From CAZDOD01 sp964506935 (GTDB taxonomy: Bacteria > Desulfobacterota > Zymogenia > Zymogenales > Zymogenaceae): 19,398 nt of DNA. Below the pieces are notes generated by a model. The model was not told where the DNA came from and searched no databases. It was given only the letters and a program-made list of their open reading frames with translations. The position numbers were made by a program, and so were the translations under genes. The DNA is taken from positions 1 through 19,398 of the forward strand of contig CAZDOD010000040.1 in NCBI GenBank assembly GCA_964506935.1, given 5' to 3'. Shown here one piece after another: positions 8,019-14,558 of this stretch. Position 1 is the first letter of the stretch. Each line of letters starts with the position of its first letter.

Positions 8019-8789
8019 TTAGATTATCGAGAGCTCAGTGGATTTCCTTGAAATCCTCTCCTTTATAATCCTTATGAGAAATAAGGGGTTTCCTATCACG
8101 TACCTAAAAAACATCCTTCTCGGCTCCAAGATCAGGCGAAATAGCCATTCGAGCCCGTTATTGGACATCCAGCGGGGGGCGCGCCTTACGGTCTCGGAGA
8201 TGAAGTCAAAGCAGGCCCCACCCGTCAGGGCGATGTGGGCGTCGATCTTATGCCAGTTCTCTTTTAGCCACAATTCCTGTGCTGGCATCCCGAAGCCGAC
8301 AAGGAGGATATCGGGCGAGGCGTAGTTTATCTCTTCGATAATTTTTTCGTTTTCCGTTCCGGCCTTATCAAAATAGCCGTCTCTTATCCCGACGATCTCA
8401 AGATTCGGGAATTTCTCCCTCAATCTGTCGGCCGCCGTCTTTGCTATCCCCTCCTTTGCCCCCAGAAAGAAGAAGGAAAAACCTTCCCTCTCACAAAAAG
8501 AGGAGATATCCCATATCCAATCGGCATATGTGATCCTTTCGGGGATATTGTATCCTAATATCTTTGCGCCGAGGATCACCCCGTAACCGTCGCAGAATAC
8601 GATGGCGGCGCTGTTTAACAGGTCGCCCATCCAGGGATGCCTTAAAGCCTGATTTATAGCGTTGACGTTGACGTTTAAGACAAGCTCCTTTCTCCCGTCA
8701 TGGATGATCTTTCCTATCTCGATGTTCAACTCATCGGTGGTCAGGGGGTCCACCTTGATACCCAATACATTTATCTTTTTTTGGGGCAC
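8019..8789 (-). CDS. WecG/TagA/CpsF family glycosyltransferase (GT26)
   Basis: This 256-residue enzyme belongs to the family that adds the second sugar (ManNAc or ManNAcA in known cases) to a polyprenyl-diphosphate-linked GlcNAc. Visible motifs are LNVNVN (38-43) at the nucleotide/acceptor site, CDGYG (66-70) with D67 matching the proposed catalytic Asp of TagA, FFLGAKEG (107-114), and GFGMPAQE (165-172). The C-terminal tail RAPRWMSNNGLEWLFRL is the basic, membrane-binding appendage typical of the family. The start is GTG, chosen because the family begins just before the INVLGI strand; no Shine-Dalgarno is visible. It probably follows the sugar-phosphate transferase encoded at 4465-5865. The sugar specificity is unknown. 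Confidence 0.93.
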   Translation of the reverse strand: MPQKKINVLGIKVDPLTTDELNIEIGKIIHDGRKELVLNVNVNAINQALRHPWMGDLLNSAAIVFCDGYGVILGAKILGYNIPERITYADWIWDISSFCEREGFSFFFLGAKEGIAKTAADRLREKFPNLEIVGIRDGYFDKAGTENEKIIEEINYASPDILLVGFGMPAQELWLKENWHKIDAHIALTGGACFDFISETVRRAPRWMSNNGLEWLFRLILEPRRMFFRYVIGNPLFLIRIIKERISRKSTELSII

Positions 8790-8863
8790 TGTGAAAAGTT
8801 TACTATTTTATCTAAATACGAAGTATCAACATGTTTTAATATCTATTGTCTTTCCACACATTT

Positions 8864-9535
8864 TTAAGAAGCATCCCATCCATCAAAAACCATAAAAGAT
8901 TTTGTCAGAAACAGAAACCTCTCTTTTTTCAGAGTGGCACCGGGGAACAGCCTTTTTAGCTCCTTTTTTCTAAGGAGCCTTATTGATCCCACCTTTTTTT
9001 TGGCTTCTTCCTTGTCCTTGAATTTTTTGTACCAGCCGAGCTCAAAATTTGTTGCGAGAAAAAGTTTCAGGCTTAAGGGGAGATACTGGAAAAATGGAAA
9101 GAGGAAATGGGGCTCGATCGGGAAGAGACGATTCGGAGTCTGAACAAAATATCTCTTTCCGACGCGCTCCACCTCCGATGCCATCTTTTTTTGATGCTCG
9201 TATTTCCCGAGGTGTTCTATCGCCGAGTTTGAAAACACAATATCAAACTCCCCGTCCCCAAAGCGGCTCATGTCTCTTGCGTCTCCGACTACGCTCGAAA
9301 AGCCCGGGTATTTTACAGGTACTTTCGTGATATTGAGGATCGTAACTTCGACACCGGGTTCTTTGGCAAAGTCCATTTTCTCCCAAAAATCTTGGGTCCC
9401 GCCCACATCGAGGATGCTCAAGGGGCGGGGGATTAAATCTGTAAGGGATCTGAAGAGCTCGAACCTCTTTTTCCGAAATTTTGTGGATAGTGAATCGGTA
9501 TCCCGATTGTCCGAAAATTTCAGCAGAAATTTCAT
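8864..9535 (-). CDS. Class I SAM-dependent methyltransferase (methyltransf_11 type)
   Basis: This 223-residue soluble protein has the SAM-binding glycine loop LDVGGTQDFW (42-51), a VVGDARDM acidic loop after strand 4, and FDIVFSNSAIEHLG, the motif IV region of the ubiE/methyltransf_11 type. The C-terminal half (FVQTPNRLFPIEPHFLFPFF) is a lid seen in methyltransferases of surface-glycan clusters. It may methylate a sugar or polyol in the glycan, for instance as a cap, but the substrate cannot be read from the sequence. The ATG has no clear Shine-Dalgarno; an AGGAGA lies about 29 bases upstream but has no start codon at the right distance. The 93-base gap before it holds a short inverted repeat at 9591-9607. 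Confidence 0.86.
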   Translation of the reverse strand: MKFLLKFSDNRDTDSLSTKFRKKRFELFRSLTDLIPRPLSILDVGGTQDFWEKMDFAKEPGVEVTILNITKVPVKYPGFSSVVGDARDMSRFGDGEFDIVFSNSAIEHLGKYEHQKKMASEVERVGKRYFVQTPNRLFPIEPHFLFPFFQYLPLSLKLFLATNFELGWYKKFKDKEEAKKKVGSIRLLRKKELKRLFPGATLKKERFLFLTKSFMVFDGWDAS

Positions 9536-9590
9536 CGAAGATGACTCTTTCAGATAAGCCCTAAAGTCTCCTAATTTATATAAAGAAGCG

Positions 9591-9607
9591 TCTGTTTTCT
9601 AAACAGA
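9591..9607. repeat. Short inverted repeat in the gap before the methyltransferase gene
   Basis: TCTGTTT and AAACAGA form a perfect 7-bp stem with a 3-base loop. On the minus strand it is followed by CGCTTCTTTATA, not a clean U-run, so it is at best a weak terminator or a processing hairpin 20 bases after the CDP-alcohol phosphotransferase stop. Confidence 0.35.
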
Positions 9608-9628
9608 AAAGGGATATCTACTCCCCCC

Positions 9629-10378
9629 TTATCTCATCCTCCTGTCTTCGTCCAATGCCGATTTAAAGAAGAATATCGTCTTGAGTATAAAAAACAACGA
9701 CACAAAAATCAATGATAATAATATCGCCTCAAAGATGTATCCGGTGATCGGCCCGAAAAAGAATACGAACGCCTCCCCCTCGACAGTCGTGAAGAGGACC
9801 AGGTTGAGTCCCCTTTTCGCGAAGAAGTGTCTTATGCGATTTATGATGCCGCTTTTTCTTTCAAGCGATTTAACCGAATAGAAATCCCTCTTCAAGTCTT
9901 GATTGATTATTTGGAGTGCGATGTATTTATTTAGTATCTGGGTCATGTGGACGAAGATATAGATCATCCCGATTATAATAAACTTATCTTCGCCCGTTTT
10001 TTGATACTGGCCGAAGGTTAAGGCGAACAGGTTTACGAAGACGTTGATGTTGTCAAAAAAGAGGTCTGAAAATGCCCCGAAGGTCGAGGTCTTACCCTTT
10101 AGCCTCGCGAGCTTCCCGTCGACGCAGTCGAGAGCGAAGTTGAACTCATATACGATTGCGCCGATTATAAGATAGAGGGGCTCTCCGAGGTAAAAGAAAT
10201 ATGCCGAGACGAAGATAATCGGGAGTGTAATAAAGGTTATCGTGTTCGGAGATATATTTGTGAAGTTCGCCGCGAGATATGTGAGCCTTATCGCCACGGG
10301 GTCGATGAAAAAGCGGGTCCACCAGCTGTCGATCCCGTGAACCGAGCGCCTCACGTCTTCGAGGGAGTAGCGGGGCAT
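9629..10378 (-). CDS. CDP-alcohol phosphotransferase, predicted CDP-polyol user
   Basis: This 249-residue membrane protein has about six helices and the complete CDP-alcohol phosphotransferase signature: D84, D87, G88, A91, R92, G101, D105 and D109 at the canonical spacing. The two outer aspartate pairs bind metal and catalyse release of CMP. Most family members make phospholipids from CDP-diacylglycerol. Here the gene follows a cytidylyltransferase and an SDR, so the donor is more likely a CDP-polyol and the product a polyol-phosphate-linked lipid or glycan (inference). The lead-in DSWWTRFFIDPVA (17-29) recalls family members acting on sugar or inositol phosphates. The frame opens with a GTG at 10390, but that codon lies inside a strong AGGAGGTGA, so I start at the ATG at 10378, 8 bases after the Shine-Dalgarno. 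Confidence 0.92.
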   Translation of the reverse strand: MPRYSLEDVRRSVHGIDSWWTRFFIDPVAIRLTYLAANFTNISPNTITFITLPIIFVSAYFFYLGEPLYLIIGAIVYEFNFALDCVDGKLARLKGKTSTFGAFSDLFFDNINVFVNLFALTFGQYQKTGEDKFIIIGMIYIFVHMTQILNKYIALQIINQDLKRDFYSVKSLERKSGIINRIRHFFAKRGLNLVLFTTVEGEAFVFFFGPITGYIFEAILLSLIFVSLFFILKTIFFFKSALDEDRRMR

Positions 10379-10386
10379 TTCGTCTT

Positions 10387-10395
10387 TCACCTCCT
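10387..10395 (-). promoter_or_regulatory. Strong Shine-Dalgarno overlapping the SDR stop
   Basis: AGGAGGTGA on the minus strand is a near-perfect match to the 16S 3' end. Its last three bases are the TGA stop of the SDR gene. It lies 8 bases before the ATG at 10378 and contains the competing GTG, which rules that GTG out as a start. Confidence 0.7.
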
Positions 10396-11103
10396 GATCG
10401 TTATCGACTGGCCGTCGATGTAGTCTCCTTCTTTCGACAGGAGAAAGATGACGGTATCGGCGATATTTTCCGGCTGGAGGATCTTTGTCATATCTTCATC
10501 GGGCACAAGCACACTTCTAAGCTTTGTGGCGGTCCTACCCGGCGACAGACAGTAGACCTTGATGCCGTATTCTTTCAACTCCTCGGCCATCGTGAGCGAA
10601 AAATTTATCACGCCCGCCTTGCTTGCGGCATATGCGCTCCAGCCGGGTCGGGCCGTGAGCCCCGCCGTGGATGCGATATTTACTATCTTTCCGCCCCTCT
10701 CCTTCATCGAGTACCTGACCACCTCCCTTGTGAAGAGGAATGTCCCGCTCAAGTTTGTCTCGATGACCCTCGTCCAGTTTTCGGTCGTCATCTCGAGTAT
10801 CCCGACCGGGTCTACGAAGCCTGCGTTGTTGACAAGATAATCGATCGAGCCGAATTTTTTAATTGTCTCCTTTACCGCCCCGATCACCTCTTTTTCCCTC
10901 CTCACATCGATGGGGCAGGGGATCACCTCGACACCGAACTCGCTCGAGATCTCCTTTGCGTTCTTTTTTAGGGCATCGGCGCTCTTGGCGACGAGGGTCA
11001 AATTTATCCCCTTTTGGGCCATTTTTCTCGCGATCAGCTCCCCGATCCCCCGGCTCGCCCCGGTGACTATCCCGCTCTTTCCCCGAAATTCACTAGAAGA
11101 CAT
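10387..11103 (-). CDS. SDR oxidoreductase, predicted pentulose-5-phosphate reductase
   Basis: This 238-residue classical SDR has the cofactor loop TGASRGIG (14-21), NNAG (92-95), and the catalytic S145, Y158 and K162. After the active site the stretch SPGRTATKLR recalls the PxRTxTxxR segment that I remember from the reductase half of Haemophilus Bcs1, which makes ribitol 5-phosphate from ribulose 5-phosphate. It sits just after an IspD-fold cytidylyltransferase and just before a CDP-alcohol phosphotransferase, so I infer reduction of a ketose or aldose phosphate to a polyol phosphate, probably with NADPH. FabG-like acyl reduction is the alternative and cannot be excluded by motifs alone. The frame opens with a TTG at 11106, but GGAG sits 6 bases before the ATG at 11103, so I use that ATG. 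Confidence 0.86.
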   Translation of the reverse strand: MSSSEFRGKSGIVTGASRGIGELIARKMAQKGINLTLVAKSADALKKNAKEISSEFGVEVIPCPIDVRREKEVIGAVKETIKKFGSIDYLVNNAGFVDPVGILEMTTENWTRVIETNLSGTFLFTREVVRYSMKERGGKIVNIASTAGLTARPGWSAYAASKAGVINFSLTMAEELKEYGIKVYCLSPGRTATKLRSVLVPDEDMTKILQPENIADTVIFLLSKEGDYIDGQSITIRR

Positions 11104-11116
11104 CAAAATCTCCGCT

Positions 11117-11797
11117 TTATGCAGTTATCTCGTCCTTTGCCTGTTTTATCTTTTCAGCGACAAATAGGTCGTACTGGTCGGTTATCTTAAAATTTTCCCT
11201 CAAGCCCTCAACAAACCTCACCCTTTCCCCGATCCTGAAGACAAGCGTTGAATCCTCGGTGGCGAAAAATTTGTCATCCTTCGCCCTCTCGTGTGCTTTA
11301 ATCAGCACCTTTGTGTCGAAGACCTGCGGGAGCTGGATGTTTTTCAACTCACTCCGGTCCAATATCTTCGTCATATACTCATCTCCGGCCGACACCGTAT
11401 AGTCTATCGGAAGGACCGGCACGACCGCCGCATCGTCGTGGCTGACGAGCCCCTTTATGAACTCGATCGTAATAAAGGGGCGTGCCGCCTCGTGGATCAG
11501 GACCCTCTTTGAATCGACATGCTTCAGGGCGAGGTAACAGGATTCCTGGCGGGTTTTTCCCCCGCCGACAAGCTCGACGCCTTTGAGATTGTAAGTCGTT
11601 ATCAATTCATCGTAATTTTTCTCGTAACCCGAAAGCGTGGTCAGTATAAACCGGTCGAAGAGGTCGGTCTTTTCGAGAATCTCCATAACGTAGATCATCA
11701 CGGGCTTTCCGCCGATGCGGAGGAACTGCTTGGGGATCTCCTTTCCCATCCTCTTTGCAGCCCCCGCGGCGAGGATGATCGCATTCATCTTGTCCAA
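11117..11797 (-). CDS. Divergent IspD/TarI-fold cytidylyltransferase, predicted polyol-phosphate cytidylyltransferase
   Basis: This 226-residue protein has the IspD/TarI fold: LAAGAAKRMGKEIPKQF (9-25), GGGKTRQES (78-86), the metal/CTP region HEAARPF (102-108), D132 and T134, R148, QLPQVF (155-160), and K204 in FKIT. Two positions differ from nearly all relatives: the usual HDA is HEA (E103), and QTPQ is QLPQ. I infer that it makes a CDP-polyol from a polyol 5-phosphate (ribitol or arabinitol) rather than CDP-methylerythritol, because an SDR and a CDP-alcohol phosphotransferase follow, as in a split Bcs1 or an Abp1/Abp2 pair. The TTG start is supported by GGGGAG with 6 bases of spacing; the ATG at codon 4 would leave 15. 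It may also be a second IspD. Confidence 0.86.
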   Translation of the reverse strand: MDKMNAIILAAGAAKRMGKEIPKQFLRIGGKPVMIYVMEILEKTDLFDRFILTTLSGYEKNYDELITTYNLKGVELVGGGKTRQESCYLALKHVDSKRVLIHEAARPFITIEFIKGLVSHDDAAVVPVLPIDYTVSAGDEYMTKILDRSELKNIQLPQVFDTKVLIKAHERAKDDKFFATEDSTLVFRIGERVRFVEGLRENFKITDQYDLFVAEKIKQAKDEITA

Positions 11798-11803
11798 AAC
11801 GCT

Positions 11804-11809
11804 CTCCCC
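11804..11809 (-). promoter_or_regulatory. Shine-Dalgarno that decides a TTG start
   Basis: GGGGAG on the minus strand lies 6 bases before the TTG at 11797 and 15 bases before the in-frame ATG at 11788. This favours TTG as the start of the divergent cytidylyltransferase. Confidence 0.55.
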
Positions 11810-11895
11810 TTTTCTATTTCTGATCTTTTTCGATTATTCAAAAAGTCAAAAAATAATCTTGATTGTCAAATAAAATATCTACCCATAGAATACAA

Positions 11896-12612
11896 CTATT
11901 TTCCTTTTCCCTCCGAAATCTTCTTTAAGATCGCCTCGGCTCTTGTGAGGTCGGACTTATAGGTGATCTTTATATTGTCGGGACTTCCCGGGGTAATCTT
12001 TACTTTTTGTCCGAGTCTGAGAACAAGCTGGGCGCAGTCGACAGCGTTTCTTATTCCGTCGCTTTCTGCCCTCTCATATGCCCTCAATATGAGATCGTAG
12101 CGAAAGACCTGCGGCGTTTGAATTTGAAATAGGCGGTCTCTCGGGAGATATTCGAAGATGAATCCTTCATCTGAGAGGATCGTCGCGTCGGTCGCCGGGA
12201 TGGCCGCGACCACAGCCCCGGTTTTTTCCGCCTCGGCGATTGACAGGTTCACTATGTCGGAGCTTATAAAGGGCCTGACCGCATCGTGGATCAATATGAG
12301 GTCGTCGCCCTCGATGCTTTTATCCGAAAGAGACAAAAGCCCCTTATATACCGACTCCTGCCTTGTGTCGCCGCCCGCTGCGAACTCTATTGGAAAGTCT
12401 CCCGATACGGTTCCCCTTATAGTCTTTTCGGCCTCCTCAAAAGATTCCTCCCTTACAACAACCGTGATCCCCGAAACCACCCCAGATTTTATGATCGAAT
12501 TTACGGTTCGGGCGAGGATCGGGACGCCCCCCACCTCGAAAAATTGCTTGCCGACAGGCCCCCCCATCCTCTTTCCCTCACCCGAAGCTGGGATTATCCC
12601 CCAGACCTTCAC
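11896..12612 (-). CDS. ispD: IspD-family cytidylyltransferase (MEP cytidylyltransferase or TarI-like)
   Basis: This 238-residue enzyme has the intact family motifs: PASGEGKRMGGPVGKQF (8-24), GGDTRQESV (80-88), HDAVRPF (109-115) with the usual Asp110, ATDAT (140-144), R160 before QTPQVF (165-170), and NIKIT (213-217) with K215. IspD joins CTP and methylerythritol 4-phosphate in isoprenoid synthesis, which would also feed the polyprenyl carriers used here. One segment is odd: where IspD usually has TDxAS, this protein reads AVDCAQL (190-196), closer to what I recall of ribitol-5-phosphate cytidylyltransferases. So it could also be TarI-like. The GTG start overlaps the galE stop by 4 bases (GTGA), with GGGGAT well spaced upstream. 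No ispF follows. Confidence 0.85.
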   Translation of the reverse strand: MKVWGIIPASGEGKRMGGPVGKQFFEVGGVPILARTVNSIIKSGVVSGITVVVREESFEEAEKTIRGTVSGDFPIEFAAGGDTRQESVYKGLLSLSDKSIEGDDLILIHDAVRPFISSDIVNLSIAEAEKTGAVVAAIPATDATILSDEGFIFEYLPRDRLFQIQTPQVFRYDLILRAYERAESDGIRNAVDCAQLVLRLGQKVKITPGSPDNIKITYKSDLTRAEAILKKISEGKGK

Positions 12613-13592
12613 TTGATCATCCCCTTTTTCAGCATAAAATCCCAGGCGCTTTTTATGGTCTCCGCAAGGTCATTATGGCGGAGCTCCCAGCCGAGTTCCC
12701 TCTTTATCTTCTCCGATGACGCCACCAGCACGGGCGGGTCTCCGGGCCTCCTGTCTCCGGTCCTCACCCTGATATCCCTTCCCGTCACCCTTTGGCACGC
12801 CTCGATAACCTCCTTTACGGAGTGGCCATTTTCGCTTCCGAGGTTGAATATCTGGCTCTCCCCACCGTCGAGGAGCCACTTGAGGCTAAGGATATGGGCG
12901 GAGATCAAATCGGTGATATGTATATAGTCCCTGATGCATGTTCCATCGGGAGTAGGGTAGTCATCGCCGTATATGACGATCTCGTCTTTTTTCCCTCCCG
13001 CCGCCATGAGGGTCAGGGGGATGAGGTGTGTTTCGGGGTCGTGGCGCTCGCCGAGTTCTCCATCGGGGTCGGCCCCAGCGGCGTTAAAGTACCTCAGAGA
13101 CACATATCTCAGGCCGTATGCTCTGCTGTAATCCTCCATCGCCCTCTCAAAGAGATACTTTGTGACGCCATACGGATTTATCGGGTCTTTCGGGTGCGAT
13201 TCGGGGATGGGGGTCGTATTCGGCTCGCCGTATACCGCTGCCGAAGACGAAAATATAAGCTTTTTTATCCCGCCCTCCATCATGACACGAAGTAAATTTA
13301 ACCCGCCCACCACATTGTTCAAATAATATTTTTCGGGGTCCTCCATCGACTCCCCGACGTAAGTCATGGCGGCAAAATGCATGACGGCATCAATCTGATA
13401 GTTTTTAAATACAGCCCTTATATTATCGATATTTTTGAGGTCGCCCTCTACGAAATCGGGGCACAATACGGCGTCCCTGTAGCCGCGACACAGGTTGTCA
13501 AAGGCGATCGGGGTAAAGCCGGACTTCATCAGTGCCTTTACGGCCTGGCTCCCAATATAGCCGGCACCCCCCAAAACAAGGACGTTTGTCAT
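12609..13592 (-). CDS. galE: UDP-glucose 4-epimerase (GalE)
   Basis: This is a 327-residue extended SDR of normal GalE length. It has the NAD loop GGAGYIGS (8-15), D32 for the adenine ribose, HFAAMTYVGES (72-82), SSSAAVYGEP (115-124) with the catalytic Ser, the Y141-x3-K145 pair, and LRYFNAAGA. The substrate-side DGTCIRDYIH is a GalE hallmark. It interconverts UDP-glucose and UDP-galactose (or the N-acetyl forms) and would supply UDP-galactose-type donors to the glycosyltransferases of this block. Its start overlaps the isomerase stop by 4 bases (ATGA), and its stop overlaps the next start, so three genes are tightly coupled. Specificity for acetylated sugars cannot be read here. Confidence 0.95.
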   Translation of the reverse strand: MTNVLVLGGAGYIGSQAVKALMKSGFTPIAFDNLCRGYRDAVLCPDFVEGDLKNIDNIRAVFKNYQIDAVMHFAAMTYVGESMEDPEKYYLNNVVGGLNLLRVMMEGGIKKLIFSSSAAVYGEPNTTPIPESHPKDPINPYGVTKYLFERAMEDYSRAYGLRYVSLRYFNAAGADPDGELGERHDPETHLIPLTLMAAGGKKDEIVIYGDDYPTPDGTCIRDYIHITDLISAHILSLKWLLDGGESQIFNLGSENGHSVKEVIEACQRVTGRDIRVRTGDRRPGDPPVLVASSEKIKRELGWELRHNDLAETIKSAWDFMLKKGMIK

Positions 13593-14554
13593 GATGTAAT
13601 CCCTGCCTTTAGGATATCGTGTATATGTATTACCCCGAGGGGGCGGCCGTCATCGTCCATAATAACAAGCGATGTGATTGTTGAGTCCTCCATCACCCTC
13701 AAAGCCTCCGATGCTAATTTATTTTTGGCGATCGTTTTCGGATTCTTAATCATCAATTGAAAGACCGGCGCATCAAGTGGATCCTTGACCTTCTGGAATA
13801 TCCTCCTCAGGTCACCATCGGTGATGATTCCAACGAACTTCCCCCCGTCTCCTGTTATCGTCGTCATCCCGAGCCCCTTGGAGGTCATCTCGTATATCGC
13901 ATCTCCAAGCGAGATATGTTCATCTACAACGGGGCATTCGTCACCCGTGTGCATTATGTCCGACACCTTGAGAAATATCTGTCTCCCTATCGTCCCCCCC
14001 GGATGGCGCTTTGCGAAATCGCTGAGGTCAAAGCCCCTCTTTTTCAAGAGCACGACCGCAAGGGCATCCCCGAGGGCCAAGGCCGCCGTGGTGGACGATG
14101 TGGGCACGATGTCCCATGGACACGCCTCGCGTTTTACGCTGATATCGAGGACGATGTCGCTTTCTCTCCCGAGGCGGGATGATGGCACTCCCGTCATCCC
14201 AATTATCTTCACTCCGACCCATCTGAAGTATGGGAATAGTTTTAATATCTCGTCGCTCTCGCCGCTGTATGATATCGCCCATACGAGGTCTTCGGGAGTG
14301 ACGACGCCTATATCACCGTGGAGGCCTTCGGCGGGGTGGAGAAAGAATGCGGGTGTCCCCGTGCTCGACAGGGTTGCGACGATCTTTTTACCGACGATCC
14401 CGGATTTCCCGATCCCGGTAATAATAACTCTCCCTTTGGTCTCAAAGAGGAGGTCGACAGCACTGATAAATTCGGCCCCCAGCCTCTCCTTTAAGTCACA
14501 TATGGCTTCCTTTTCGATCTCGAGGACCATTTTTCCTTCGTTTAGAAGATCCAT
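13589..14554 (-). CDS. kdsD: Arabinose-5-phosphate isomerase (KdsD/KpsF/GutQ family)
   Basis: This 321-residue protein has an N-terminal SIS domain and two C-terminal CBS domains, the usual KdsD plan and length. The residues matching the catalytic set of E. coli KdsD are all present: K50 (GIGKSG), E102 (GESDEI), E143 (REACPWD) and H184 (AKRHPGG). The HGDIG, PTSSTTAALALGDALA and TDGDLRR motifs are also conserved. It interconverts ribulose 5-phosphate and arabinose 5-phosphate, normally the first step to Kdo for LPS or capsule. No kdsA, kdsB or kdsC is in the window. In this setting it may also feed a pentitol-phosphate branch with the cytidylyltransferase and SDR downstream (inference). A good AAGGTGA lies 4 bases before the ATG. 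Confidence 0.94.
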   Translation of the reverse strand: MDLLNEGKMVLEIEKEAICDLKERLGAEFISAVDLLFETKGRVIITGIGKSGIVGKKIVATLSSTGTPAFFLHPAEGLHGDIGVVTPEDLVWAISYSGESDEILKLFPYFRWVGVKIIGMTGVPSSRLGRESDIVLDISVKREACPWDIVPTSSTTAALALGDALAVVLLKKRGFDLSDFAKRHPGGTIGRQIFLKVSDIMHTGDECPVVDEHISLGDAIYEMTSKGLGMTTITGDGGKFVGIITDGDLRRIFQKVKDPLDAPVFQLMIKNPKTIAKNKLASEALRVMEDSTITSLVIMDDDGRPLGVIHIHDILKAGITS

Positions 14555-14558
14555 TGCA

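Noticed and set aside
8790..8863. Possible promoter before the GT26 gene
   Set aside because: TTGATA is present on the minus strand, but the nearest good -10 match (TAAAAT) is only 13 bases away; nothing else was seen in this 74-base gap.
10388..10390. GTG at 10390 as the start of the CDP-alcohol phosphotransferase
   Set aside because: This codon is part of the AGGAGGTGA ribosome site itself, so it cannot be used with that site; the ATG at 10378 is at the right distance.
11798..11895. Possible promoter or terminator in the gap between the two cytidylyltransferase genes
   Set aside because: A perfect TTGACA is present on the minus strand but no -10-like box lies 16-18 bases downstream. The inverted repeat GATTATT/AATAATC (11832-11858) has a 13-base loop and no GC core, so neither call is supported. 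The gap is otherwise AT-rich and holds no reading frame.
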